Shown: positions 8,501 to 14,602 of the stretch, one piece after another
Layout: the number at the start of each line of letters is the position of its first letter
Numbering within the stretch: the stretch's first letter is position 1
Source of the DNA: MWDV01 sp964634255
GTDB lineage: Bacteria > Verrucomicrobiota > Verrucomicrobiia > Limisphaerales > MWDV01
NCBI GenBank assembly: GCA_964634255.1
Contig: CAZWJC010000126.1
Coordinates: 1-19,376 of the forward strand
DNA: 19,376 nucleotides
Reading direction: 5' to 3'
The notes under the pieces: generated by a model
The model's input: the letters and a program-made list of their open reading frames with translations, nothing else
Told to the model about the DNA's origin: nothing
The model's database searches: none
Program-made: the position numbers and the translations under genes

Positions 8501-8536
8501 GAGGCTGTAGACCAGTTCAATAATGATCGTGGTCAT
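5525..8536 (-). CDS. Hybrid sensor histidine kinase: 5TM LytS-like sensor, three PAS, HisKA, HATPase, receiver
   Basis: This is a 1003-residue membrane kinase. Residues about 1-190 are multi-helix and resemble the 5TMR-LYT sensor (GALLQGVIFGGAAVVGMM, LGALFFGPWTAVVACLMTIP). Three PAS domains follow at about 200-320, 330-450 and 470-600. The phospho-acceptor His is H629 in SGVAHDLNNILAP, the N-box is around N740 (CVNARDAMPTGG), the G1 box starts at D783 (DTGSGIPE), and G2 is GTGLGL. A C-terminal receiver has D921 (VVADFMMPLMDG) and K975 (LHKPH). The second PAS contains C387 and C389. The third has C524, C534, C540 and C543 (C-x9-C-x5-C-x2-C), which could bind a metal or act as a redox switch. 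With its own receiver and a downstream regulator it may branch its phosphate flow or use the attached receiver as a brake. The ligand is unknown. Confidence 0.95.
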   Translation of the reverse strand: MTTIIIELVYSLALLVALSVVSGFVDARWRGNTRLGALLQGVIFGGAAVVGMMHPFVVAPGLSSDGRSVVISLGALFFGPWTAVVACLMTIPFCLIQGDAGVGNGVLVIVASAAIGVGFHLRWLRRPREVSAMALLGFGVAVHLAVLAAALTLPRDMILPLLKNTGWLVMLTFPLVTVLIGKILSDQSVRGTFVESLQRSERRFRAVFNSSYQSTALLTPDGMLTEANQTALDFSGLRAEEVVGRPFWESRWWRGDEARVRQLREAITRAGRGECVRYEVPVRGRDKSAIIDFSIKPVFDSGDHVALLIAEGRDITTRKHAEEALRQSEQRLRTIVDGSPIPQFGIDREHRVIYWNRALGEITGIKAEDVIGTSQHWRAFYPAAKPCLCDLLVDGTFEAIPEQNRAKYKRFRHAADAYEATEFLPSLGESGKWLYYAAALIRDTSGNVIGAMETLEDITERMRAETELRARQAELATLFENSPVMMCLLDSGHVLRRVNHTLARYAGRPAAELVGARIGELLGCAHIAGSPEGCGSTPHCLNCTMQDMVQQTLQTGQEYRQVESRCVLTRSGQPKERVLTCSTARVDVDRQPVVLLCLEDVTEKKQTEARLLRAQRVESIGSLASGVAHDLNNILAPIVMCAPMLRSEGTPDVRQELAQTIESSAQRAVGIVRQLLSFGRGREGRRMAVQVRHLVRDMAKMARETFPRYIQVQEDCAPDLWPVVGDATQLHQVIMNLCVNARDAMPTGGRLILRADNVTLDEHFVSMHKGATPGPHVRLRVTDTGSGIPETVQEHIFESFYTTKEEGQGTGLGLTTVQGIVQEHLGFVAFTTSPETGTTFEVHLPAVPEAEAQAEAARAQEVVPRGQGELVLVADDEAAVCSTIRRTLEQHGYAVLQAHDGIEALAQFSAHQKEVRVVVADFMMPLMDGVTLCRTLRALSPRTPIIVSAGGLFGNPGRSALRAFEELGVLHILHKPHTADVLLRALGEVLQEPGTPSQEGGRA

Positions 8537-8890
8537 TTCTTCGGCTATGGGGCGTTCCGCAAGCCAACAGGTCCATTCTCATTCTCGCGGTCAGCGTTTT
8601 GACTGCGAGAACCACTCACAACGTGTCAACCCGCATCGCCCGCGACACCGAACGGAGCTTAATTGGAACCGGCCGGGAAGTCGAGCGGAGGGGGGGAAAC
8701 ACGGTTTGCCGAGGCATCGCCACATCGACGAGTCCCAGCATGTCGACGCACTTGACCACGGGGCTCTACCGCACCCACGCAACAGGGGGCACGAACGCTG
8801 ACCAATCGTCCGTTTCCTGCGGCAGCGTGCTCTGCCTCAATAGGCGCGTGAATCGTTGTGCATGGCGACACTGCTTGTTCGAAGGTTCAT
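8537..8890. other. Gene-free stretch upstream of the histidine kinase
   Basis: This is 354 bases between the histidine kinase start and the end of the VOC gene, both on the minus strand. Open frames here are short and low in complexity, and they show no family resemblance. The one structured element is the inverted repeat at 8582-8611, close to the kinase start. The kinase-regulator promoter should lie here. I see no convincing -10/-35 pair and no T-rich terminator for the VOC gene. Confidence 0.6.
8582..8611. promoter_or_regulatory. 12-bp inverted repeat upstream of the histidine kinase gene
   Basis: TTCTCGCGGTCA (8582-8593) pairs with TGACTGCGAGAA (8600-8611) across a 6-base loop. All twelve positions pair if one G-U wobble is allowed on the plus strand; read as minus-strand RNA that position is a mismatch. 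It sits about 46 bases upstream of the kinase ATG. A protein-binding operator is more likely than a terminator because no T-run follows on either strand. Confidence 0.4.
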
Positions 8891-9292
8891 TCACGCCTGC
8901 TCGCGTTGCGCCTCGGGACAAGTCGTGTTCCGATTGTCCTGGCCGTTCCGCTTGTGGATGACCACCCGGTTGCCGTCGGGATCGGCGACGATGGCCATCC
9001 GACAGACGGGCGTGGCAAAGAGCTCCTGTAGGAACTTGACGCCGCCCGCTTTCAGCGCCGCGATCGTCGCCTCCAGGTCGTCCACCTCGAAGGCAATGTT
9101 GCCGCCGGGCACGCCGGGCTTGTTGTCTGGCAGCCAGCTGGTGGTGGCGAAGGCAACGCCATTGACCTCGTACTCCACCCATTTGTCCTCCCAGTTGCTC
9201 CCCACTTTGAGGCCGAGCGTGTCCTCGTAAAACCGGCGAGCGCGGGGCACGTCGGACACGGGATAAACGAAGAAGGCAACTTCTTTGATCAT
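8891..9292 (-). CDS. VOC-family (glyoxalase-fold) protein
   Basis: This 133-residue protein has the paired beta-alpha-beta-beta-beta modules of the vicinal oxygen chelate superfamily: MIKEVAFFVYPVSDVPRARR, FYEDTLGLKVGSNWEDKWVE, GGNIAFEVDDLEATIAALKA and MAIVADPDGNRVVIHKRN. The usual glyoxalase I metal-ligand His of strand 1 is Ala here, and the mid-protein His is Asn (GGNIAFEV). A glyoxalase I reaction is therefore unlikely, and the substrate is unknown. I take the ATG at 9292, where family members begin; the frame is open further upstream but those residues are not VOC-like. It starts 4 bases after the stop of the EF-hand lipoprotein gene, so the two form an operon. Confidence 0.88.
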   Translation of the reverse strand: MIKEVAFFVYPVSDVPRARRFYEDTLGLKVGSNWEDKWVEYEVNGVAFATTSWLPDNKPGVPGGNIAFEVDDLEATIAALKAGGVKFLQELFATPVCRMAIVADPDGNRVVIHKRNGQDNRNTTCPEAQREQA

Positions 9293-9296
9293 AGGA

Positions 9297-9656
9297 TCAC
9301 TTGTTTGCAGATTCGGCGAAGATGCGGGCCTCCGTCTCGGTGATCCGGCCATCGGCGTTCGTGTCGCAGCGACGCACGGCTTGATTAAAACCCGCGCTTT
9401 CGCCCTCCACCACGTGGCGCTTGTGCTCGAACACAATTGGCAACGAAACCTCCGTCTTGCTTTCCGTGCGCCCGTGCGAACTGCGCAGCTTGCTCAGCGT
9501 CTCGTAGAAGAGCCGCCCGGCGGTGTCGTTCTCGAACTCCACCTTCACCCGTTCCTCTTCCCGATAAACCGTCTTGTCGGTGGAGATGCAACTGGTGAGT
9601 GCGAGGGTGGAGACGGACGCGATGCCGAGGATTATCGTTTTTGCTTTCATATTCAT
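9297..9656 (-). CDS. Small lipoprotein with a single EF-hand motif
   Basis: This 119-residue exported protein has a signal peptide ending in lipobox LTSC (Cys23 from the ATG at 9656), which predicts lipidation and attachment to a membrane. Near the C-terminus is a canonical EF-hand loop, DTNADGRITETE, with acidic or polar residues at positions 1, 3, 5, 9 and 12, so calcium binding is likely. The middle part (YREEERVKVEFENDTAGRLF) is charged and has no recognised family. Another ATG two codons later (9650) is equally possible; an in-frame start further upstream would put non-signal residues before the signal peptide. The VOC gene follows after 4 bases. It is divergent from rsmE across 187 bases. 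Confidence 0.8.
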   Translation of the reverse strand: MNMKAKTIILGIASVSTLALTSCISTDKTVYREEERVKVEFENDTAGRLFYETLSKLRSSHGRTESKTEVSLPIVFEHKRHVVEGESAGFNQAVRRCDTNADGRITETEARIFAESANK

Positions 9657-9698
9657 GTAAACTTTAGGTCTGCGGTCTGTTGGGATGGACGTTATGGC

Positions 9699-9750
9699 CT
9701 GGCAAGGCATTCAACAAGCCGAGATGCGGGCGACAACGCCGACTTGCCAG
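9699..9750. repeat. Spaced inverted repeat between divergent lipoprotein and rsmE genes
   Basis: CTGGCAAG (9699-9706) is matched by CTTGCCAG (9743-9750) with 36 bases between. Inside lies a small GGCG-ACAA-CGCC hairpin (9729-9740). It begins 43 bases upstream of the lipoprotein start and ends 93 bases before rsmE. It could be a leader structure of the minus-strand transcript or a pair of operator half-sites. No family of structured RNA was recognised. Confidence 0.3.
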
Positions 9751-9830
9751 ACCCCCGTCGCGGTCGCAGAATTCGCTTCAGCGGCCGTTTATAACCGCCG
9801 ATGATCCAGTACGCAGCGCATACTGCTGTT

Positions 9831-9836
9831 TGAGGA
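9831..9836 (+). promoter_or_regulatory. Shine-Dalgarno site of rsmE
   Basis: TGAGGA lies seven bases before the ATG at 9844. It is one of only two clear Shine-Dalgarno sites in the window and fixes the rsmE start. Confidence 0.6.
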
Positions 9837-9843
9837 ACAACCG

Positions 9844-10611
9844 ATGCACCGCTTTTATCTCCCACCCGAGGAGTGCCAGAGTCCAATGCTGACACTCACG
9901 GAACGTGAGGCGCACCACGCGCTGCACGTGGTGCGGCTGCGCCGTGGCGAGCGAGTATCCGTGCTGGACGGTACGGGTCACGAGCATTTGTGCGAAGTCC
10001 GGGACGCATCGCGCGAGAACGTGTCACTAGCCGTACTTCACAAGACCGCCATCGCTCCCCTGCCCTATCATCTGACGCTGTTGCAGGCCATAACCAAAGG
10101 CAAGGCGTTCGAGATCATCATCCAGAAGGCGACAGAACTGGGCGTGTTTCGCATCGTGCCACTCATCTCCGAGCGCGTCGTGAGCCAACCCGACGAGGAC
10201 GCCGCGGCAAACAAGGTCGAGAAGTGGCGGTTGATCGCCATTGATTCGATCAAGCAATGCGGCTCGGCCTGGCTGCCGCAGATTGAAGCCCCGGCAACGC
10301 TCAAGGCGTTCCTCGCCCACCATGAACGCTTCGAGCTACCTCTGGTAGCTTCCCTCCAGAGCGACCGCCATCATCTTCGCGAGATTCTTGATGACTTCCG
10401 GTTGGAACGTGGGCGACTCCCGAAGTCGGTGGGCGTTTTTGTTGGCCCGGAAGGAGACTTCACCCCGGTGGAGATGGATGCCATCAAAGAAAGCGGCGCG
10501 TTGCCGATCACGCTCGGTCCGCTGGTGTTACGCAGTGACACCGCGGCGGTATATGCGCTCTCGGTTTTGAACTACGAGTTGCAGTCGCCGCCGCCTCTAG
10601 CCAGCGCGTGA
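9844..10611 (+). CDS. rsmE: 16S rRNA (uracil-1498-N3)-methyltransferase RsmE
   Basis: This 255-residue SPOUT-family enzyme transfers a methyl group from S-adenosylmethionine to N3 of U1498 in the 30S subunit. The N-terminal PUA-like part begins MHRFYLPPEE and includes HHALHVVRLRRGE. The knotted C-terminal domain shows QAITKGKAFEIIIQKATELG (residues 81-100), VGPEGDFTPVE (200-210) and LGPLVLRSDTAA (224-235). The last element is usually LR-T-E-TA, so this copy has SD for TE, a conservative change. A good Shine-Dalgarno site supports the start. The 3' end overlaps the converging MidA-like gene by 15 bases. Confidence 0.95.
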   Translation: MHRFYLPPEECQSPMLTLTEREAHHALHVVRLRRGERVSVLDGTGHEHLCEVRDASRENVSLAVLHKTAIAPLPYHLTLLQAITKGKAFEIIIQKATELGVFRIVPLISERVVSQPDEDAAANKVEKWRLIAIDSIKQCGSAWLPQIEAPATLKAFLAHHERFELPLVASLQSDRHHLREILDDFRLERGRLPKSVGVFVGPEGDFTPVEMDAIKESGALPITLGPLVLRSDTAAVYALSVLNYELQSPPPLASA

Positions 10612-11739
10612 TTGCGTCAGCACGCGGAACGCACACCCCAAGTGCTCCGGGTGTGTCAGTGTCTTGAACTGCCGCAATCGTTCCGGTGTCCACTCCCCGA
10701 ACTTCGCCGGGTCGCGCCAAGCTTTCTCCGCAACATTGACGAGGAACTGACCTTGTGTAGTAAGGCTTTCCGTGATCAGGCCAACACCTTCTCCAGCGGA
10801 CCGAAGCGCAGTGAAGTTGACATGGGCCGTCAGATCCTGCTCGCCCGCGCAAGCAAGGGCATCGTTCGACACGCGATGCTGCCGGTAGGCGCGTAGCGTG
10901 CCGTTGCGGCGGTGTGGTGCGAAGACCTCATCCGTCTCCAATCCGTAGTCGAAGGTCACCAACTTCCCATGCCCGAGGAGGCGCGCCGCGTCGCGCCACC
11001 ATTTCGTTGCCGTGGGGCAAACCTCGATTGTGAACTCGTCGGGCAGCGCAGCCAGCAGTTCCGGCGACGGATGCAGGCCGACCTCAGCCATCAAGTCCGC
11101 GATAGCTTTCGATGACGTTTCGGCTTCACAAAGCCTGGCCCAGGCATAGCGGTCGCCGTCGAGCGTAATACCCCACTCAAACCAGCCCCGCGCCCGCGCG
11201 TCCCAGCCCAATCGTCGTACCGGCAGAGCGTCCAGTAGCTCGTTCGAGAACACGATGCCGGTGACTGGACCGTTGAAGGCGAAAACCGAGGTGGCATCAT
11301 CGAACCAGCGGACTCTCGTCGCATAGTCCACGAGGGTCCCCTGCTGCCAACCTCTGCGCCTCATAGAAGGCTCGATGATCCAGTACTCCAATTTGTCCAA
11401 GAGCTCGGGCCGTTGTGCTTCGAACCACCCGAGAATATCCTTCGCCAAACGTCCGTCGTGCGCACCTGCTTCGATGATGTGAAAAGCGCGGGATTGGTCG
11501 TTGATGGCGCGAACTCTCAGAGCATCCAACCAGTCGGCAAACTGAAACGCGAGCAATTCGCCGAAGAGGCAGCCCACGCTGACGCTGGTAAAATAGTCGC
11601 CACGCCGTCCGACTTTGTCTGCTTCCTGTTCATAGTATCCACAAAGCGGACAGTAGAGGGCCAGCTCCATGAAACGCGCGAATGAGATCGCGCCGTGCTG
11701 GCGTATCTCTCCCGTAATTATCTGGACGGCCTTGCTCAA
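10597..11739 (-). CDS. MidA/NDUFAF7-family SAM-dependent methyltransferase
   Basis: This 380-residue protein belongs to the family (DUF185, COG1565) whose mitochondrial member NDUFAF7 methylates an arginine of a complex I subunit. The bacterial role is unsettled. Marker segments are HGAISFARFMELALYCPLCG YY, GRRGDYFTSVSVGCLFGELL, the SAM-binding IIEAGAHDGRLAKDIL (about 88-103) and SNELLDALPVRRLGWDA (165-181). The start is TTG at 11739: no ATG is available before the conserved N-terminus, and a stop lies eight codons upstream of it in frame. The gene is divergent from pilT with only 55 bases between them and converges on rsmE. Confidence 0.9.
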   Translation of the reverse strand: MSKAVQIITGEIRQHGAISFARFMELALYCPLCGYYEQEADKVGRRGDYFTSVSVGCLFGELLAFQFADWLDALRVRAINDQSRAFHIIEAGAHDGRLAKDILGWFEAQRPELLDKLEYWIIEPSMRRRGWQQGTLVDYATRVRWFDDATSVFAFNGPVTGIVFSNELLDALPVRRLGWDARARGWFEWGITLDGDRYAWARLCEAETSSKAIADLMAEVGLHPSPELLAALPDEFTIEVCPTATKWWRDAARLLGHGKLVTFDYGLETDEVFAPHRRNGTLRAYRQHRVSNDALACAGEQDLTAHVNFTALRSAGEGVGLITESLTTQGQFLVNVAEKAWRDPAKFGEWTPERLRQFKTLTHPEHLGCAFRVLTQSRAG

Positions 11740-11742
11740 GAG

Positions 11743-11771
11743 TTGCAGTCTGGTGCGACTTTAGCTATCAC
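11743..11771 (+). promoter_or_regulatory. Weak sigma-70-like promoter candidate for pilT
   Basis: TTGCAG (11743-11748) and TATCAC (11766-11771) are spaced by exactly 17 bases and lie 24 bases before the pilT ATG. The hexamers match the consensus only partly. The 55-base intergenic region must hold the promoters for both divergent genes, which is the main reason to note it. Confidence 0.22.
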
Positions 11772-11794
11772 ACGCAGGACCATACGCACGTTTT

Positions 11795-12889
11795 ATGGCC
11801 AGGATAGACGCATTCTTCAACTTGATGTTCGAGCAGAAGGCCTCCGACTTACACCTGTCGGCCGGCAACAACCCCATGCTCCGCATCAACGGCGAGCTCA
11901 TGCGTGTGGACCATCCACCGCTGGACGCCGACGATCTCAAGAAGATGCTCTACGAGATCGCGCCAGACTACAAGATCAAGGTGTTTGAGGAAACCGGCGA
12001 CGTGGATTTCGGCTACGAGATTCCGAACATCTCGCGCTTCCGCGCCAACTTCTTCCAGCAGAAGAACGGGATCAGCGCCGTTTTCCGACAGATTCCCAGC
12101 AAGGTGCTTTCGTTCGACGACTTTGAGAAGTTCGACGCGCCGTTGCCTGCGGTGCTCAAGAAATTCACCATGCTTCACAAGGGCTTGGTGGTCATAACCG
12201 GGCCGACGGGCTCCGGCAAATCCACCACGCTTGCGGCGATGGTAGATTACGCCAACAAGAATCGTAAGGATCACATCATCACGCTGGAGGATCCCATCGA
12301 GTTCGTTCACGAGAGCAAGAATTGTCTCGTGAACCATCGCGAGGTCGGCCTGCACACCAAGTCATTCGCCGCGGGCCTGCGCGGCGCGCTCCGCGAAGAT
12401 CCGGACATCATTCTCATCGGTGAATTGCGCGACTTGGAAACCATCGAACTGGCGCTGGTGGCCGCGGCAACGGGCCACCTCGTGTTCGGCACGCTGCACA
12501 CGCCGAGCGCCGCAAAGACGGTAGACCGTATCATCGACGTCTTTCCGGCCGAGCAGCAGAACAAGATTCGGGCGACGCTTTCGGAAGCGCTCAAAGGCAT
12601 CGTCGCCCAGAACCTCTTCAAACGCATTGACCGGAAGGGCCGCGTTGCCGCGCTGGAGATTCTCGTGTTCACCACGGCAATCGCCAACCTGGTTCGCGAA
12701 GGCAAAACCCACCAGATTCCCGGCATGATCCAGGTCGGCAAACGGCTGGGCAACCAGCCGTTGGACGACGCCATCATGGACCATTTGAAAATGAAGCGGA
12801 TTTCCCCGGAAGAGGCGTACGACAAATGCCTCGACAAGAAAAAATTCCGCTCGTTCCTGTCGCACCCGCCGGATGACGAGGAAAGCTGA
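11795..12889 (+). CDS. pilT: PilT-type type IV pilus retraction ATPase
   Basis: This 364-residue hexameric secretion ATPase is predicted to drive type IV pilus retraction at the inner membrane. The PAS-like N-terminal domain starts IDAFFNLMFEQKASDLHLSA. Walker A is GPTGSGKST with K142, the Asp box is IITLEDPIEFVH, and Walker B ends IILIGELRD with E210. The His box contains TGHLVFGTLHT. The PilT signature AIRNLIRE appears as AIANLVREGK from residue 295, which supports PilT over assembly ATPase PilB. The length is close to the usual 345-365. A PilU-like gene follows after 2 bases. No pilin, PilB, PilC or PilQ gene is in the window, so the machine is encoded elsewhere. Confidence 0.95.
   Translation: MARIDAFFNLMFEQKASDLHLSAGNNPMLRINGELMRVDHPPLDADDLKKMLYEIAPDYKIKVFEETGDVDFGYEIPNISRFRANFFQQKNGISAVFRQIPSKVLSFDDFEKFDAPLPAVLKKFTMLHKGLVVITGPTGSGKSTTLAAMVDYANKNRKDHIITLEDPIEFVHESKNCLVNHREVGLHTKSFAAGLRGALREDPDIILIGELRDLETIELALVAAATGHLVFGTLHTPSAAKTVDRIIDVFPAEQQNKIRATLSEALKGIVAQNLFKRIDRKGRVAALEILVFTTAIANLVREGKTHQIPGMIQVGKRLGNQPLDDAIMDHLKMKRISPEEAYDKCLDKKKFRSFLSHPPDDEES
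12878..12882 (+). promoter_or_regulatory. Shine-Dalgarno site of the PilU-like gene
   Basis: GAGGA lies inside the last codons of pilT, nine bases before the ATG at 12892. It supports that start and coupled expression of the two ATPases. Confidence 0.55.
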
Positions 12890-12891
12890 TT

Positions 12892-14100
12892 ATGCGTCGC
12901 CCTGAGCTTGAATACATGCTGACAACGATGCTGGACAGCCAGCCGGAAGTCTCGGACTTGCTGTTCACGGTGGACAAGCCGCTCCAGGTGGAGTCCTTCG
13001 GCGAACTCAAGCCCGTCAGCGTCGACCCGCCCCTGGACAAGCTCACTTCGTTCCAGACCGAAATGGTGGCGCTGAATCTCATTGGCGACAACCCGTGGCA
13101 TCTGGAGGATTTGTTGCGGCGCGGTTCGTGCGACGCCGCCTACACGCTGGGCGACCGGGCGCGCTTCCGCATCAACATTTTTTCACAGCGCGGCAACTAC
13201 TCGGTGGTGCTTCGGCAGCTCAATACGGTCATTCCCACGTTGGATGACCTGAAGTTCCCGGACATCATGAAGCGGATTCCGCTGGAGAAGACCGGTCTGG
13301 TGCTGGTGACCGGTGCGACGGGCTCCGGCAAATCCACCACGTTGGCGGCGGTCTTGGACGAAATCAATCGAACCAAGCCGGTTCACATCGTGACGCTGGA
13401 AGATCCGATCGAGTTCGTGCATCGGCACAAAGTGGCGACGTTCAATCAACGCGAGCTCGGCAGCGATTTCGACACTTACGCCAGCGGCTTGCGGGCGGCG
13501 CTACGACAGGCGCCCAAAGTGATTCTCGTGGGTGAAATGCGCGACCAGGAAACTGTGAAGATCGCCTTGAGCGCCGCCGAAACCGGTCACTTGGTTTTGA
13601 GCACGCTGCACACGATTGATGCCGGCCAAACCATCAATCGTATCCTCGGTATGTTCGAGACCGAGGAACAGGAACAGATTCGCCCCCGCCTCGCGGATTC
13701 GCTGCGATGGATCGTCAGCCAGCGGCTGGCACCGAAGATTGGAGGGGGACGCTTCGCCTTGCTCGAAATCATGGGCACGAACTTGCGCGTCCAGGAATCC
13801 ATTCGCCTCGGAGAAACGGAGGGCAAGAGCTTCTACGAAATCACGGAAGCCAGTTATCCGTTCGGCTGGCGCACGTTCGATCACGCCTGTCTGGAAGCTT
13901 ACGAGGGCGGCAAGATCACGGAGGAAACGGCCGCGCTCTATTGCACCAAGCGCAGCGTTGTGACCCGCGGCATGGACAACATTCGCAAATCTCGTGGCGA
14001 GGCCACCACTGATGTCACCGGTTTGCGGATGAAACAGGGACAGGACGCATCCAAGGGAGGCGGTTCGCCTTCTCCCCTACCCACTCTCAAACTGAAATAG
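12892..14100 (+). CDS. PilU-like second pilus retraction ATPase
   Basis: This 402-residue paralogue of the preceding PilT has Walker A GATGSGKST with K147, Asp box IVTLEDPIEFVH, Walker B end VILVGEMRD with E215, and a His box with TGHLVLSTLHT. The AIRNLIRE element of PilT is replaced by RVQESIRLGETEGKSFYEI, and the C-terminal part has FGWRTFDHACLEAYEGGKIT, typical of PilU, the accessory retraction ATPase that works with PilT. It therefore probably forms a PilT-PilU pair. About 35 residues after the last domain are low in complexity (GGGSPSPLPTLK) and may be a flexible tail. The next gene starts 3 bases after the stop. Confidence 0.9.
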   Translation: MRRPELEYMLTTMLDSQPEVSDLLFTVDKPLQVESFGELKPVSVDPPLDKLTSFQTEMVALNLIGDNPWHLEDLLRRGSCDAAYTLGDRARFRINIFSQRGNYSVVLRQLNTVIPTLDDLKFPDIMKRIPLEKTGLVLVTGATGSGKSTTLAAVLDEINRTKPVHIVTLEDPIEFVHRHKVATFNQRELGSDFDTYASGLRAALRQAPKVILVGEMRDQETVKIALSAAETGHLVLSTLHTIDAGQTINRILGMFETEEQEQIRPRLADSLRWIVSQRLAPKIGGGRFALLEIMGTNLRVQESIRLGETEGKSFYEITEASYPFGWRTFDHACLEAYEGGKITEETAALYCTKRSVVTRGMDNIRKSRGEATTDVTGLRMKQGQDASKGGGSPSPLPTLKLK

Positions 14101-14103
14101 GCC

Positions 14104-14583
14104 ATGACCGAGCGATTTGATTTCATCAGCACGACGGACAAACCCGCCCTGCTGGCTTTCTCCACTCCAGAGTGGCTGGAAGCGGCCCGCTCGGCACTGA
14201 TCGAGCTTGGCTACAAGGTTCACACGGCGGCCACCCACAGCGACTTTCTGGTGCGCTTCAGCCAGGTGCGATATCAGGTGGTCGTCATCGAAGAGCTGTT
14301 CGCCGCCAACACCATGGAAGAGAACGCCACCTTGCGGGCGTTGCAGCAGATGCCCATGTCCCAGCGCCGGCACGCCACCGTGCTCTTGTTGGGCGATTCG
14401 TTCCAGACTTTCATGCCGATGCAGGCCTTTCAGCAAAGTGTCCACGCGGTCGTTAACAGCGCCGAATTGTTCCTCCTCCGACAACTCATTGAGAAGGCGG
14501 TGGCGGACAAGGAGCTCTTCATTCACAGCTTCCAGCAGGCGCAACTTCGCGTTCTCTCGGCGCACCGCGAGCCCGAGAAGTAG
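14104..14583 (+). CDS. Pseudoreceiver (degenerate CheY-like) protein linked to pilT/pilU
   Basis: This 159-residue protein has the alternating pattern of a response-regulator receiver: ALLAFSTPEWLEAARSAL, then LGYKVHTAATHSDFLVRF, VRYQVVVIEELF, ATVLLLGDSF and VHAVVNSAEL. The key residues have gone. The acid pair is F19-S20, the phospho-acceptor position is Glu (E63) and the conserved Lys is Asn (N118), so it should not be phosphorylated. From memory, the PMSQRR, LLGDSFQTFMPMQAF and SVHAVVN segments resemble the C-terminal domain of some deltaproteobacterial zinc-ribbon proteins. Here the domain stands alone. It follows the PilU-like gene by 3 bases, so a role in pilus retraction control is a reasonable inference. 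tlyA follows after 19 bases. Confidence 0.8.
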   Translation: MTERFDFISTTDKPALLAFSTPEWLEAARSALIELGYKVHTAATHSDFLVRFSQVRYQVVVIEELFAANTMEENATLRALQQMPMSQRRHATVLLLGDSFQTFMPMQAFQQSVHAVVNSAELFLLRQLIEKAVADKELFIHSFQQAQLRVLSAHREPEK

Positions 14584-14602
14584 AAGCCGTGACACGCGCG
14601 AC

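Noticed and set aside
8599..8961. Open frames in the gap between the kinase and VOC genes
   Set aside because: Low-complexity translations without start context or homology signs, and they run into the VOC gene on the opposite strand.
9293..9436. Upstream extension of the VOC gene
   Set aside because: The added residues overlap the lipoprotein gene in another frame and are not conserved in VOC proteins.
9691..9750. Possible integron attC-like site
   Set aside because: No GTTRRRY and RYYYAAC core pair in the right order, and no cassette or integrase is present.
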